Assembly (NCBI GenBank): GCA_020160935.1
Contig: JAIUPL010000025.1
Span: forward strand, 17,501-81,500
Direction: 5' to 3'
From: Bacteroidota bacterium
GTDB lineage: Bacteria > Bacteroidota > Bacteroidia > Chitinophagales > Saprospiraceae
Length of the DNA: 64,000 bases
How positions within the stretch are numbered: position 1 is the first letter of the stretch; each line of letters opens with the position of its first letter. Below are positions 18,348-27,069 of the stretch, piece after piece. The notes below the pieces were generated by a model that worked only from the letters and a program-made list of their open reading frames with translations, made no database searches and had not been told where the DNA came from. The translations under genes and the position numbers were made by a program.

Positions 18348-19453
18348 AGTTATTGATTCTGAACCTGTTGGCCGTTTTTTGTGCCTTGTTTCCATCCACA
18401 ACGGTGCACAATTCACTTCCCAACCCGAGCGAACCAGGTCGGAAACCTAAAAATATTATCCTGCTGATCGGCGATGGTATGGGGCTTGCCCAGGTTACCG
18501 CAGGGCAGTATGCCCACCAGAAAGCCTTGAACCTGGATCGCTTTCCAGTCACCGGATTGAGCCGCACGCAATCAGCCAAACACCTCATCACCGATTCGGC
18601 TGCGGGCGCTACTGCTTTTTCCTGCGGCTGCAAAACGATCAACACGTATATCGGGGTGGATGCGAAAGAAAAACCCTGCGAAACCATCCTTGAACAGGCC
18701 CGAAAAAATGGACTGGCCGTAGGGCTGGTCGCTGCATGCAGTATTACCCATGCTACCCCGGCATCGTTCATCGCCCATGTAAACGACCGGGCTGAAATGG
18801 AACAGATTGCCACCTATTTCATTGACACACAGGCCGATCTGCTCATTGGTGGCGGCATGAAATATTTCAACCAGCGCAAGTCGGACCAGCGTAATCTGGT
18901 GGCGGAGATGAGCCAGAAAGGAACCGTCGTATCGGATTTTTCCCGGCAACCCCTTGCCGAAATGCACCCCGACCCACAGCATCCATTTGTCTGGTTTTCG
19001 GCGGAGGGCGAACCAACTTCCGTCGCAAAAGGCCGCGATTACCTGCCGGTGGCTGCCGGCCTGGCGCCCGCCTTTTTAAAACAACGCAGCGGTAAAGGTT
19101 TTTTCCTGATGCTGGAAGGCTCTCAGATCGATTGGGCCTGCCACGACAAAAACGGTCCGCGCGAAGTCAGCGAAATGCTTGATTTCGACCAGGCGATCGG
19201 CGCCATTCTCGAATTTGCTGCCCGCGACGGCGAAACGTTGGTCATTGTCACCGCCGACCACGAAACGGGCGGAATGACCCTCGAACAAGGCACCAGCCCC
19301 GACAGCATTGCGATCAACTTCAACACCAATTATCACACGGCATCCATGGTGCCCGTTTATGCCTACGGACCCGGCGCGGAGTTGTTCAACGGCATGTATG
19401 AAAATACGGAAATTTATTTCCGGATGCGGAAATTGTTCGGATGGGGAGAGTGA
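18344..19453 (+). CDS. Exported alkaline phosphatase (PhoA superfamily)
   Basis: 369 residues with a hydrophobic N-terminus (LLILNLLAVFCALF) for export. Active-site motifs: IILLIGDGMGLAQ (metal Asp), ITDSAAGATAFSCG with the nucleophilic Ser, ITHATPASF, MLEGSQIDWACHDK and VIVTADHETGG (metal ligands), and a late His in NYHTASM. It hydrolyses phosphate monoesters in the periplasm using zinc and magnesium. It is shorter than E. coli PhoA (~450 residues) and lacks much of the crown region, as in many environmental relatives. The ATGA overlap with pepA shows coupled translation. No PhoB-type box is obvious because it has no promoter of its own. Confidence 0.92.
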   Translation: MKLLILNLLAVFCALFPSTTVHNSLPNPSEPGRKPKNIILLIGDGMGLAQVTAGQYAHQKALNLDRFPVTGLSRTQSAKHLITDSAAGATAFSCGCKTINTYIGVDAKEKPCETILEQARKNGLAVGLVAACSITHATPASFIAHVNDRAEMEQIATYFIDTQADLLIGGGMKYFNQRKSDQRNLVAEMSQKGTVVSDFSRQPLAEMHPDPQHPFVWFSAEGEPTSVAKGRDYLPVAAGLAPAFLKQRSGKGFFLMLEGSQIDWACHDKNGPREVSEMLDFDQAIGAILEFAARDGETLVIVTADHETGGMTLEQGTSPDSIAINFNTNYHTASMVPVYAYGPGAELFNGMYENTEIYFRMRKLFGWGE

Positions 19454-19458
19454 AAGGG

Positions 19459-19689
19459 GCGAGAGGCAAAAAATAAAAAGCAAAAGGCAAGGGGCAAAGA
19501 GCAAAAGGCAAAAAAATAAAAGGCAAGAGGCAAAGAGCAAAAGGCAAAAAAATAAAAGGCAAGGGGCAAAGAGCAAGAGGCAAAAAATAGGTTGCCATCA
19601 TTTGCTCATTGCCCCTTGCCTTTTGCTTTTTATTTTTTGCCTTTTGCCTTTTGCCTTTTGCCCCTTGCCTCTTGCTCTTTGCCTCTCGC
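19459..19689. repeat. Palindrome with GAGGCAA/GGCAAAA word arms
   Basis: Purine-rich left arm 19459-19590 (GGCAAGAGGCAAAGAGCAAA words with AAATAAAA inserts), short loop, pyrimidine-rich right arm ~19607-19689. The arms pair over most of the shorter right arm with a few indels; the left arm contains extra internal duplications. It follows the alkaline phosphatase stop. Related words occur at 45147-45258. Confidence 0.92.
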
Positions 19690-20098
19690 TTCCTGGGAAG
19701 CAAGTGTGGTGAGGAGACCAGCCCTACCCCCCAAAAATGGACTGGTCCCTCGCCCACGGGCTTAAGGTCGCATTCGACCCTAATTATTTTAGCAGGCTTA
19801 AGACCTGCGGTGTTTTAAAACGTCACAACCGTGATAACACTTTTTATGCAAAAGTGTGCTTCAAGTTAAATAAACGCGCAAGTACTATGCCAAATTTGTC
19901 GTTTGTTTTGCTGACAGCAGACAAAAGTTTTGCACATTTTCTGCCATGTGACTGGAAAAAATACCCGGCAGTCAGTTTTTTGTTAGGCTTCTGCCATTTT
20001 GTCGGATTTGAATCCTGTGGCACAGGCTTTGAAAATGTCCCCCTACATAACAATAGAACCACATTTACCCGTTTCTCTACAACCAAAACCATCACAAT
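19690..20098. other. 409-base gap before htpG
   Basis: I see no gene here. Bases ~19708-19748 can pair (GACCAG/CTGGTC), and ~19757-19817 contains GGTCGCATTCGACC and GCAGGCTTAAGACCTGC, two small hairpins that look like a dispersed Bacteroidota repeat, recalled from memory only. The htpG promoter must lie in the last ~200 bases, where TTTG occurs several times, but no clear TTTG/TANNTTTG pair stands out. No heat-shock operator such as CIRCE is recognised. Confidence 0.5.
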
Positions 20099-21982
20099 AT
20101 GCAGACCGGTACCATTTCCGTTCAGACCGAGAACATTTTTCCCATCATCAAAAAATTCCTGTATTCCGATCACGAGATTTTTCTGCGCGAACTCGTGTCG
20201 AATGCCGTCGATGCCACCACAAAATTGCAGGCGCTGGCCCGCAGCGGCGAAGTAAAAGGTGAAATCGGCGATACACATATTGAAGTGATTTGCGAAAGCG
20301 ATGCACAACGCATCATTATCCGCGACCGCGGCATCGGTATGACATCCGATGAGGTGCTCAAATACCTCAATCAGATTGCCTTCTCCAGCGCCGGCGAGTT
20401 TCTGGAAAAATACAAGGACAACAGCATCATCGGCCACTTCGGCCTGGGTTTTTACTCGGCATTTATGGTGGCCGACAAAGTGGAGGTAGTGACCAAATCA
20501 TGGCAGGAAGGCGCCGAAGCCGTGCGCTGGACCTGCGCTGGCGACCCTTCTTTTACCATCGAAACGGTGGATAAAGCCGAGCGTGGCACCGATGTGATTC
20601 TGTATGTCAATGAGGAAAACAAAGACTTTCTCGACAAATTCAAACTGGAAGGGCTGCTGGAAAAATACTGCAAATACCTGCCCATTCCGATCCAGTTTGG
20701 CACCAAAACCGAAACCATTACCACGGGTGAAGGCGAACTCCAGCAAGACGAAAGTGTGGAGGTGCCCAACATCATCAATGAAACGCACCCCATCTGGAAA
20801 AAACAGCCGGTTGATCTCAAGGACGAGGACTATTTGTCGTTCTATCGGGAGTTGCACCCCATGTCGCCCGAGCCGATGTTCTGGATTCACCTCAATATCG
20901 ACTATCCTTTCAACCTGACGGGCGTGTTGTATTTCCCCAAACTGGGCAATGCAATGGAGGTCACGCGCAACAAAATCCACCTGTATTCCAACCAGGTATT
21001 TGTGACCGACGACGTGCGCGACATCGTGCCCGAGTGGCTGCTGCTGCTGCACGGCGTGATCGATTCGCCGGATATTCCGCTCAATGTGTCGCGCTCGTAC
21101 CTGCAGGCCGACGGCAACGTCAAAAAAATCAGCGAATACATCACCCGCAAGGTGGCCGACAAACTGCACGACCTGTTTAAAAACGACCGTCCTGCCTTCG
21201 AGCAAAAATGGCGCGACCTGGGCGTTTTTGTGAAATACGGCGTTATTTCCGATAAAAAATTCGAAGAACGTGCCAACAATTTCACGCTGGTAGAAAATAC
21301 CAAAGGGGAGTTCTTCCTGCTGTCGGAATATAAAGACAAAATCAAGGACAACCAGACCGACAAACACGGCAAAACGGTGGTCATTTATACCAACGACACG
21401 GAAGCGCACCACGCACCCATTGCTGCTGCTACTGCCCGTGGATACGACGTGCTGCGCCTCGAAACCGTGCTCGACAACCATTGGGTACAGCACATGGAAT
21501 ACCGTTCCGAACTCGGACTGGTGTTTGTACGTGTCGACTCCGATACGGTAGATAACCTGGTGCAAAAAGAGGAAAAACGGGAATCGATTCTTTCCGAGGC
21601 CGAACAAAACGACGTGAAAAGCCTGTTTGAAACGGCTTCGAAAGGCCAGGCCGGTGCTTCCGTTTCGCTCTCGCCACTCTCTCCCGACGACGCTCCGGTG
21701 CTCATTACGCGCCCCGAATTTATGCGCCGCATGAAAGAAATGCAAGCCCTGCACGGCATGGGCATGATGGGCGATTTGCCCGATAGTTACAATGTAGTGG
21801 TCAATTCCAACCACCCCATCATCGTTAATAAGTTGCTGAAAATCAGCGACTCCAACGAAAAAGAAGGCCTCGCCAAATACCTGCTCAACCTGGCTCAACT
21901 ACAGCATGGCATGCTGAAAGGAGAGGCGCTGACGGGGTTTGTGAATACGACACTGGGGAAAGTCCTGAGTCCTGAGTCCTAA
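20099..21982 (+). CDS. htpG: Molecular chaperone HtpG (Hsp90)
   Basis: 627 residues. N-terminal GHKL ATPase domain: EIFLRELVSNAVDATTKL (catalytic Glu and Asn), DRGIGMTSDEV, and GHFGLGFYSAFMVADKVEV (ATP lid). The middle domain includes NVSRSYLQADGNVKKI with the catalytic-loop Arg, and the C-terminal dimerisation domain ends near TGFVNTTLGK. The usual SNASDA is SNAVDA here, a mild change. It folds and remodels client proteins in the cytoplasm with ATP. The last residues VLSPES and the TAA stop are read from the AGTCCTG heptamers of the following palindrome; a bacterial HtpG has no fixed C-terminal signal, so this tail may be tolerated. Confidence 0.96.
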   Translation: MQTGTISVQTENIFPIIKKFLYSDHEIFLRELVSNAVDATTKLQALARSGEVKGEIGDTHIEVICESDAQRIIIRDRGIGMTSDEVLKYLNQIAFSSAGEFLEKYKDNSIIGHFGLGFYSAFMVADKVEVVTKSWQEGAEAVRWTCAGDPSFTIETVDKAERGTDVILYVNEENKDFLDKFKLEGLLEKYCKYLPIPIQFGTKTETITTGEGELQQDESVEVPNIINETHPIWKKQPVDLKDEDYLSFYRELHPMSPEPMFWIHLNIDYPFNLTGVLYFPKLGNAMEVTRNKIHLYSNQVFVTDDVRDIVPEWLLLLHGVIDSPDIPLNVSRSYLQADGNVKKISEYITRKVADKLHDLFKNDRPAFEQKWRDLGVFVKYGVISDKKFEERANNFTLVENTKGEFFLLSEYKDKIKDNQTDKHGKTVVIYTNDTEAHHAPIAAATARGYDVLRLETVLDNHWVQHMEYRSELGLVFVRVDSDTVDNLVQKEEKRESILSEAEQNDVKSLFETASKGQAGASVSLSPLSPDDAPVLITRPEFMRRMKEMQALHGMGMMGDLPDSYNVVVNSNHPIIVNKLLKISDSNEKEGLAKYLLNLAQLQHGMLKGEALTGFVNTTLGKVLSPES

Positions 21983-22094
21983 GTCCTAAGTCTGTAGAGT
22001 ACACCTTGTTTTTCTCGGGTTTTCTGAATATGAATGCCAAGAGTAACAAGGTGTACTCTACAGACTTAGGACTCAGGACTTACGACTCAGGACT
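21961..22094. repeat. Family-A palindrome after htpG
   Basis: 50-bp arms (21961-22010 and 22045-22094), about three mismatches, 34-base loop. Heptamers AGTCCTG/AGTCCTA lead into the core TGTAGAGTACACCTTGTT, the second core type. The left arm encodes the last residues of HtpG. The next gene runs in the same direction, so the element separates tandem genes here. Confidence 0.96.
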
Positions 22095-22223
22095 ATTTTG
22101 AGAGTTGACTCAACGTTCCCACCCTTCCTCCCCGTCTCTTGGTCGGAAACGATACCGACGGTGCGGCGGCAGCGCTGCGAGTTGCAAGGGTATCTATTGT
22201 GAACACTCAACTACTCAATTGAC

Positions 22224-23576
22224 ATGAAATCGATTTTCCTTTCTTTTTTTGTTCTTTTCCTGGGAATAGGAGCCTTGCGCGCACAGCCCAATTGCGATGC
22301 GCCGGAGCCGATCCGCGCTTTCTACCACGAAGACGCCAAGCAACTGGCTGTCCGCATGATGCAGATGTTCCAGACGTATCAGGATTCCGTTGCCATTCCC
22401 GATGTATTGTATAAACAGGCGATGCGCGCCTTGCTGGCGGTGTACAATGCCGTACAAATTCCCGAGCGCGACACCGTGGTGGAATGCCTGGCGCTGCACA
22501 CATTTCCGCGCATCAATATGTACAGTATCAGCGTAGGGCTCGATGCCAATGCGACCTGGGCGCAAAACCTGGGCAACGGGATCATTCCGACGGGCAATGC
22601 CGAAGTAGATGGGCTGCTATCGCACTACAACCTGAGTAATAGTTCGAGTTTTTCCATTGGCAACCTGATTTTTGTTACGCTGTCTACCCCGGATGCCCTG
22701 AATCCCGTTGCGCTGGCGACACAGTTCGATGCTATTCCGGGGGTAGAATTTGCAGAGCAAAACGGCACCTTCGGCGACGGCAGCGATATTACTTTCCAGC
22801 CAACCCTGATTGAAGATGTAGAGTTGACCTACCGCGCCGCCTGGGGCGATTGTCCGGCAGGTTGTACATCGTCGCGCAACTGGAAATTCAGGATCAAACT
22901 TGACTGCGGTGTGCAGTTGCTGGATGTGTGGGGAGAGGAATTGCCGCAGGAGTTTGCCTGCAACAACAGTTTTGATTGCGCCACCGAGCCACTCTGCCTC
23001 GACTGGCTGCGTGATACTGTGGCCTTTTATCAGGCATTGTTTCCCGAATGCAACCAGCCGGCGTACGGCTCCGTAGTAACACAAATGAACAATGGTTCGG
23101 TAATCGGGCTGCACCACTTTGTGGGCGCTGATTTCGATTTCGTCCGGTTTTATACCTGCCAGGGCGAGTACCTGGGTCAGTGCCTGACAACGATTGCCGG
23201 CGGGTCGTGCGAGGATCCGGTGTTTGAACAATACCTGGCCAGTACCGACACGATCTGGACCTGTGCCGATCCATATCCTACGCCGGAAGAATGCGGTGTA
23301 TTGGGTACCGACGATGTGCCTGTCTGGGCGTCTTCCTTGCAGGTTAACCCAAATCCGGGTAGCGGTTTTTTCCAGTTGTCGGCTGTTTTTAATGAACAGC
23401 GCAAGGGTGTGTTTCGGGTCGTAAATGTGCTGGGTCAAACCGTTGTGGAACGTGCTTTTCAGGCTTCTTTCCTGAATGAAAGCATTGATTTACAAGGAAA
23501 TGCGCCAGGTGTGTATTTCGTTCAGGTGCTGAGCGGCAAGGAAGTGGCGAGTCGGAAGGTGGTGCTGCGGAGGTGA
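22224..23576 (+). CDS. Secreted protein with C-terminal type IX secretion sorting domain
   Basis: 450 residues. Signal peptide IFLSFFVLFLGIGALRAQ, a Cys-rich body of unknown fold (CDAPEPIRAFYHEDAKQ, CPAGCTSSRNWKFRIKLDCG, several CxxP and CG pairs), and a C-terminal ~75-residue sorting domain: VNPNPGSGFFQLSAV, VVNVLGQTVVERAF, IDLQGNAPGVYFVQVLSG, SRKVVLRR. Such domains send proteins through the outer membrane by T9SS, where most are anchored to surface polysaccharide. The function of the body is not recognised. It is a single gene between two large palindromes and converges with the next gene. Confidence 0.87.
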   Translation: MKSIFLSFFVLFLGIGALRAQPNCDAPEPIRAFYHEDAKQLAVRMMQMFQTYQDSVAIPDVLYKQAMRALLAVYNAVQIPERDTVVECLALHTFPRINMYSISVGLDANATWAQNLGNGIIPTGNAEVDGLLSHYNLSNSSSFSIGNLIFVTLSTPDALNPVALATQFDAIPGVEFAEQNGTFGDGSDITFQPTLIEDVELTYRAAWGDCPAGCTSSRNWKFRIKLDCGVQLLDVWGEELPQEFACNNSFDCATEPLCLDWLRDTVAFYQALFPECNQPAYGSVVTQMNNGSVIGLHHFVGADFDFVRFYTCQGEYLGQCLTTIAGGSCEDPVFEQYLASTDTIWTCADPYPTPEECGVLGTDDVPVWASSLQVNPNPGSGFFQLSAVFNEQRKGVFRVVNVLGQTVVERAFQASFLNESIDLQGNAPGVYFVQVLSGKEVASRKVVLRR

Positions 23577-23588
23577 GGATTTTTGATT

Positions 23589-23750
23589 TAAGATTACATG
23601 ATTTAAGATTACATGATTTAAGATTTAAGATTGGATTTTTGAATTATGATTTTTGATTGAATGAGACGCCCCAATCATAAATCATAATTCAAAAATCCAA
23701 TCTTAAATCATGTAATCTTAAATCATGTAATCTTAAATCATGTAATCTTA
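23589..23750. repeat. Palindrome with GATTTAAGATTACAT arms
   Basis: Left arm ~23589-23659, 12-base loop, right arm 23672-23750. The arms are built of GATTTAA (7) and GATTACAT (8) words, then TTGGATTTTTGAATTATGAT. The two arms differ by one missing word and a single base near the loop. It lies between convergent genes and contains the stop of the minus-strand gene. Confidence 0.95.
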
Positions 23751-24557
23751 CCGCTCCTTCCAAGCCACCAATGCTTCCGCGCTATCCTGATACACATCCG
23801 GATAAAACACCAGGTTCAACTTTCTTAGCGGCAAGCCGTCACACCAGATTTCCAACACTTGCATGGGGCCTGGATTGGGTGGCCGACGCGGAGGGTCATA
23901 AACCCGTATCGGGCGGCGAACAAGAATGGTTTCGGTTGCAGGTTCAACAGGAAAACGCGCTTCGGCTTGTTCTGCTGAAACGGTATCACTTTTTATCTCG
24001 CGGATACTTTCCTTTGGAATAATCCAGCCTTTGTCTTGCTGGTAATCGACTACCATCATTTCATCTTTTCCCAAAGACAAGGAAAGCCGATAACCTTCAT
24101 CCGGGAAACACCAGGTTTTTTCGGGTTTGAAATCGAGTTTTTTAGCCAGTTTTTCTATCCGTTTTTGTGCTCGAGTATGTACTTCGCGGCTGGTTTCGCG
24201 GCCAAACACCAACCCGAACATGCCCATGAGTACGAAGCCGCCACTCAGGCTCACGGCCAGCCATACCAGGATTATACGCCAAAAAACGCTCGATATTGGC
24301 CACAATACCGCCAGTCCCCACCATGTCCCCACCAGCAAAGCCAGGCCCAGGAGTATTACGCCCACACCTACCGGATTAAGGCGAGGTCGGAGCCGGCGCT
24401 TTTGCTTTTGGATGCCCGAAGGCTGAAAACTGCGATAAGCGCTTTCTTGCGCTCCCCTGGCAGTAGTATGCGCAGCAAAAGGGGGAGCGGTAGCAGGCTC
24501 TGGTTCGGTAGTGGGCAGCACAAAGGCCAGCAGAAAGTACAACAGGAGTGGCTTCAC
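23748..24557 (-). CDS. Membrane protein of unknown function
   Basis: 269 residues if started at GTG 24557 (KPLLLYFLLAFVLPTTEPEP), which gives a clean signal-like N-terminus; a TTG at 24593 in frame is the alternative. Layout: signal segment, Pro/Ala-rich stretch, two membrane helices (VGVILLGLALLVGTWWGLAV and WRIILVWLAVSLSGGFVLMG), then a ~150-residue C-terminal domain with FKPEKTWCFPDEGYRLSLS and a Pro-rich PPRRPPNPGP. I do not recognise the C-terminal domain. The stop TAA is the first base set of the repeat arm. No neighbour hints at its role. Confidence 0.7.
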   Translation of the reverse strand: MKPLLLYFLLAFVLPTTEPEPATAPPFAAHTTARGAQESAYRSFQPSGIQKQKRRLRPRLNPVGVGVILLGLALLVGTWWGLAVLWPISSVFWRIILVWLAVSLSGGFVLMGMFGLVFGRETSREVHTRAQKRIEKLAKKLDFKPEKTWCFPDEGYRLSLSLGKDEMMVVDYQQDKGWIIPKESIREIKSDTVSAEQAEARFPVEPATETILVRRPIRVYDPPRRPPNPGPMQVLEIWCDGLPLRKLNLVFYPDVYQDSAEALVAWKER

Positions 24558-24634
24558 GAAAAAAAGATTTTTTGAAAGCAATATGCCTTTCAAATGCGGT
24601 TTGCTGCTTCCATATTATCTGACGCAGTATTTTA

Positions 24635-25756
24635 TTACATAATCACCACCCGAATGCTGTAAAGCGTCTGGCTATCGGTGACGCTGCTGCCTTTGTTGTA
24701 ATTGAAATTCAATTGAATGGCATAACGAATACCCTCTGATTGGTAATAGGCCATCACTTCGGCTGTAAGGCAGGGTTTGCCCTCGTATTGTTCTGTTTTT
24801 GGGGGCTTGGTGACGACGGTTTCGTAGCCCAGTTTTTTTAAAACCGCCAGCCATTCCTGGTAAGAGAGCCTCCAGGAAAAGCCCATTCCATGCCATTTGT
24901 CCGGTATTTTTTTGAAATTGGGCATGTACATATTGTGCGCCACGCCCCGGTCGTACCAAAAATCCACTCCATTTACCTCATACAGGTTGTAGGGTTGCTT
25001 GGTGCGATCATTGATCATGGTGGAATGTGTGCCGAGTCGTTTCAATTCTTCCACTGTGGTTTTACCCAGCGTAATACCATGCAGGGGGAACAGGGAAACC
25101 GGCAGCGACGTTTTTTTGGGAGCGGCAGCGGGAACAATTGGCTTGCGAGCCGCTGGTTGGGCTTTTTTTACTGCTGTGGCTTGTGCCCTTGTTGGAGCAG
25201 TGCTTTCTGTCGCCGTCTTTTTCTTAGCGGCAGCGGGCGTGGTTTTTACTTTGCTGGAAGTGGCGACGTTCGATATTTCGCCGTTTTTTTTCTTCTGAAA
25301 GTCAGCAATAGCCTCCTTGATGCCGCGCACTGTTTCAAAATAAGGTTCATCTTCATTGTCCCAGAGCATACGCGACATGATCGGTTTTTCGCCGCTGGGC
25401 AATGCCTGCAAATCGCCCATTCGGGCGTAGTCGCCAAACGCCGTGTCCTTCCAGTGACACATGCGCGCCAACACGGGAATAATCTGGCAATCGCCTTTGC
25501 GGTGCCGGGCAATAATTTCGGGCAGTTCGGTATCGAGGATATAACTGGAATTGAAAAAATCGGTGCTGAGGAGCAGAATGACTACATCCGAACCGAAGAG
25601 CCGCTGTTTGATTTCGGCGTCCCAGCGTTCACCGGCTTTTATTTCCACGGCCGACCAGATGGTCCAGCCCTGCCGGTCTTTGACCAGGTTCATCTGCCGC
25701 AGCAGTTTGTCGCGCACGTCGCGATCTTCGTTGGCAAAGGCGATGAAAATATTCAT
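24635..25756 (-). CDS. TIR-domain protein with unknown C-terminal domain
   Basis: 373 residues from the ATG at 25756 (MNIFIAFANEDRDVRDKLL). Residues 1-155 form a TIR domain: IFIAFANEDRDVRDKLLRQM, SDVVILLLSTDFFNSSYI, then DTELPEIIARH, whose Glu is placed like the catalytic Glu of TIR NADases. A ~55-residue linker rich in Ala, Lys, Pro and Thr follows. The C-terminal ~165 residues (PLHGITLGKTTVEELKRLG ... YAIQLNFNYNKGSS) are a compact domain I do not recognise and could sense a ligand. Bacterial TIR proteins often act in phage defence by destroying NAD, but no partner defence gene is adjacent, so a signalling role is equally possible. Spacing to dcd is ~105 bases. Confidence 0.83.
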   Translation of the reverse strand: MNIFIAFANEDRDVRDKLLRQMNLVKDRQGWTIWSAVEIKAGERWDAEIKQRLFGSDVVILLLSTDFFNSSYILDTELPEIIARHRKGDCQIIPVLARMCHWKDTAFGDYARMGDLQALPSGEKPIMSRMLWDNEDEPYFETVRGIKEAIADFQKKKNGEISNVATSSKVKTTPAAAKKKTATESTAPTRAQATAVKKAQPAARKPIVPAAAPKKTSLPVSLFPLHGITLGKTTVEELKRLGTHSTMINDRTKQPYNLYEVNGVDFWYDRGVAHNMYMPNFKKIPDKWHGMGFSWRLSYQEWLAVLKKLGYETVVTKPPKTEQYEGKPCLTAEVMAYYQSEGIRYAIQLNFNYNKGSSVTDSQTLYSIRVVIM

Positions 25757-25861
25757 ACGAAGCCGACCCCTCAAATGGCGGGTTTGGGCAACAAATATAG
25801 GCAACCGTGTTCAACCCTCCGCTGCTTGCCGCGTCATATCTTTTGCGGCAATCCGAAGAGG

Positions 25862-26407
25862 CTATTCATCCACCGGAAAATTTTTCCACATCATGCTTTC
25901 CACGGGTTTATCCGTCCGCTGGTTGTACTTGGCGTTTTTCTTTTTGTTGTAATAATTTTCAATATCGCCGTCGATGAGGAAGTAGATCAATTGCCCGACT
26001 GGCATGCCTGCATACACGCGTACGGGCTGTACGCAGGAAATTTCAAGTGTCCAGGTATTGGAAAAACCCACATCGCCTTTGCCGGCCGTCGCGTGGATGT
26101 CGATACCCAGTCGGCCAATGCTGCTTTTGCCTTCCAGAAACGGCACGCAATGATGCGTTTCAGTGTATTCTTCTGTAACACCCAGGTAGAGGGTGCCGGG
26201 CTGCAGCACAAACCCTTCGGGGCCGATTTCGAACAATTCTACCGGATTGTGTTTTTTGGCGTCCAGCACCCGGTCGCGGTACACGGCCAGGTATTTGCCC
26301 AGGTGCACGTCGTAGGAGTTGGTGCCGAGGCATTCGGAGCGAAAGGGTTCGATCACAATCTGGCCACGATCGATGGCTTCGAGTATTTTTTTATCGGTAA
26401 GAATCAT
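25862..26407 (-). CDS. dcd: dCTP deaminase
   Basis: 181 residues from the ATG at 26407 (MILTDKKILEAIDRGQIVIEPF). It converts dCTP to dUTP, the source of dUMP for thymidylate synthesis. Motifs: SYDVHLGKYLAVYRD, FLEGKSSIGRLGIDIHATAG, GFSNTWTLEISC with the catalytic Glu, and GMPVGQLIYF. The trimeric dUTPase-like fold is preserved. The usual AGWGDPGF loop reads AGKGDVGF. A TACTTTTG box ~55 bases upstream is a likely promoter. It is divergent from the CoA-binding gene and may be followed by transcription into the TIR gene. Bifunctional dCTP deaminase/dUTPase is an alternative I cannot exclude. Confidence 0.92.
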   Translation of the reverse strand: MILTDKKILEAIDRGQIVIEPFRSECLGTNSYDVHLGKYLAVYRDRVLDAKKHNPVELFEIGPEGFVLQPGTLYLGVTEEYTETHHCVPFLEGKSSIGRLGIDIHATAGKGDVGFSNTWTLEISCVQPVRVYAGMPVGQLIYFLIDGDIENYYNKKKNAKYNQRTDKPVESMMWKNFPVDE

Positions 26408-26461
26408 GTCGGTGCTGTTGTTGGATCGGGTAAAGTGCGGAAATGACACTCAAAAAGTGCG

Positions 26462-26469
26462 CAAAAGTA
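26462..26469 (-). promoter_or_regulatory. Candidate -7 box TACTTTTG for dcd
   Basis: Minus strand TACTTTTG fits the Bacteroidota -7 consensus TANNTTTG. It is 54 bases from the dcd start. No TTTG at the expected ~19-base distance upstream is clear (one lies ~31 bases away), so the call rests on the -7 box alone. Confidence 0.35.
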
Positions 26470-26567
26470 TTTGATTTTTCCTTGTGAACGATGGAATTTC
26501 CAAAACTAAACTTAGTAGAAGTTCTGTTGTTTTGCAGATTCTGTAATGTTCACCTGGCATTTAAAAT

Positions 26568-26930
26568 ATGAAAAAGACCCTCGTTCTTGGTGCTACTGAC
26601 AACCCTTCCCGATATGCCTACCTGGCCGTGCAGCGACTGTTGCGTCATGGCCATGAAGTGGTGCCCGTTGGCGTTCGCACCGGAATGGTGGAAGGCCTGG
26701 AAATTCAGCATGGCATGCCTGAGGTGAGTGATGTGGATACGGTGACTTTGTACCTGCGCCCGGAAAGACAAGAGGAATACTACGACTATATCCTGCACAC
26801 CCTGCATCCGAAAAGGATCATTTTCAACCCTGGCACTGAAAACCCCGACTTGATCGAAATGGCCGAGAAAGAAGGCATCGAGCCGGTGGAGGGGTGTACA
26901 CTGGTGATGCTTTCCATAGGAAGTTATTAG
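26568..26930 (+). CDS. CoA-binding domain protein
   Basis: 120 residues. A single Rossmann-like CoA_binding_2 domain: KKTLVLGATDNPSRYAYLAVQRL at the N-terminus binds nucleotide, GHEVVPVGVR and LYLRPERQEEYYDYIL follow, and PKRIIFNPGTENPDLIEMA is the C-terminal half. The family (E. coli YccU) is related to the succinyl-CoA ligase CoA-binding domain; its physiological role is not known. The last codons and the stop (GSY, TAG) run straight into GTTATTAG of the downstream family-B repeat. Confidence 0.88.
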   Translation: MKKTLVLGATDNPSRYAYLAVQRLLRHGHEVVPVGVRTGMVEGLEIQHGMPEVSDVDTVTLYLRPERQEEYYDYILHTLHPKRIIFNPGTENPDLIEMAEKEGIEPVEGCTLVMLSIGSY

Positions 26931-27069
26931 TGATCAGTTATTGGTTATTAGGGGTGGGTAAGGGTTTATGTGTTCGTTTCTTGTGGCCGCTCGAACAGGG
27001 AGGCTAAGACTAATGAACAGACAAACCCTTACCCACCCCTAATAACCAATAACTGATAACCAATAACTA
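26928..27069. repeat. Family-B palindrome (GTTATTA words), between convergent genes
   Basis: Left arm ~26928-26967, right arm 27023-27069, 55-base loop. Arms: GTTATYR heptamers, then AGGGGTGGGTAAGGGTTT. In the loop the minus strand (27005-26986) reads AGCCTCCCTGTTCGAGCGGC, 16 of 20 matching the motif at 59996-60015. Both flanking genes take their stop from it. Confidence 0.94.

Noticed and set aside
19459-19689. CRISPR array
   Set aside because: Words are 7-8 bp, contiguous, without unique spacers, and the two halves are inverted; no cas genes in the window.
20498-21898. 466-codon open frame opposite htpG
   Set aside because: Shadow of a conserved chaperone gene.
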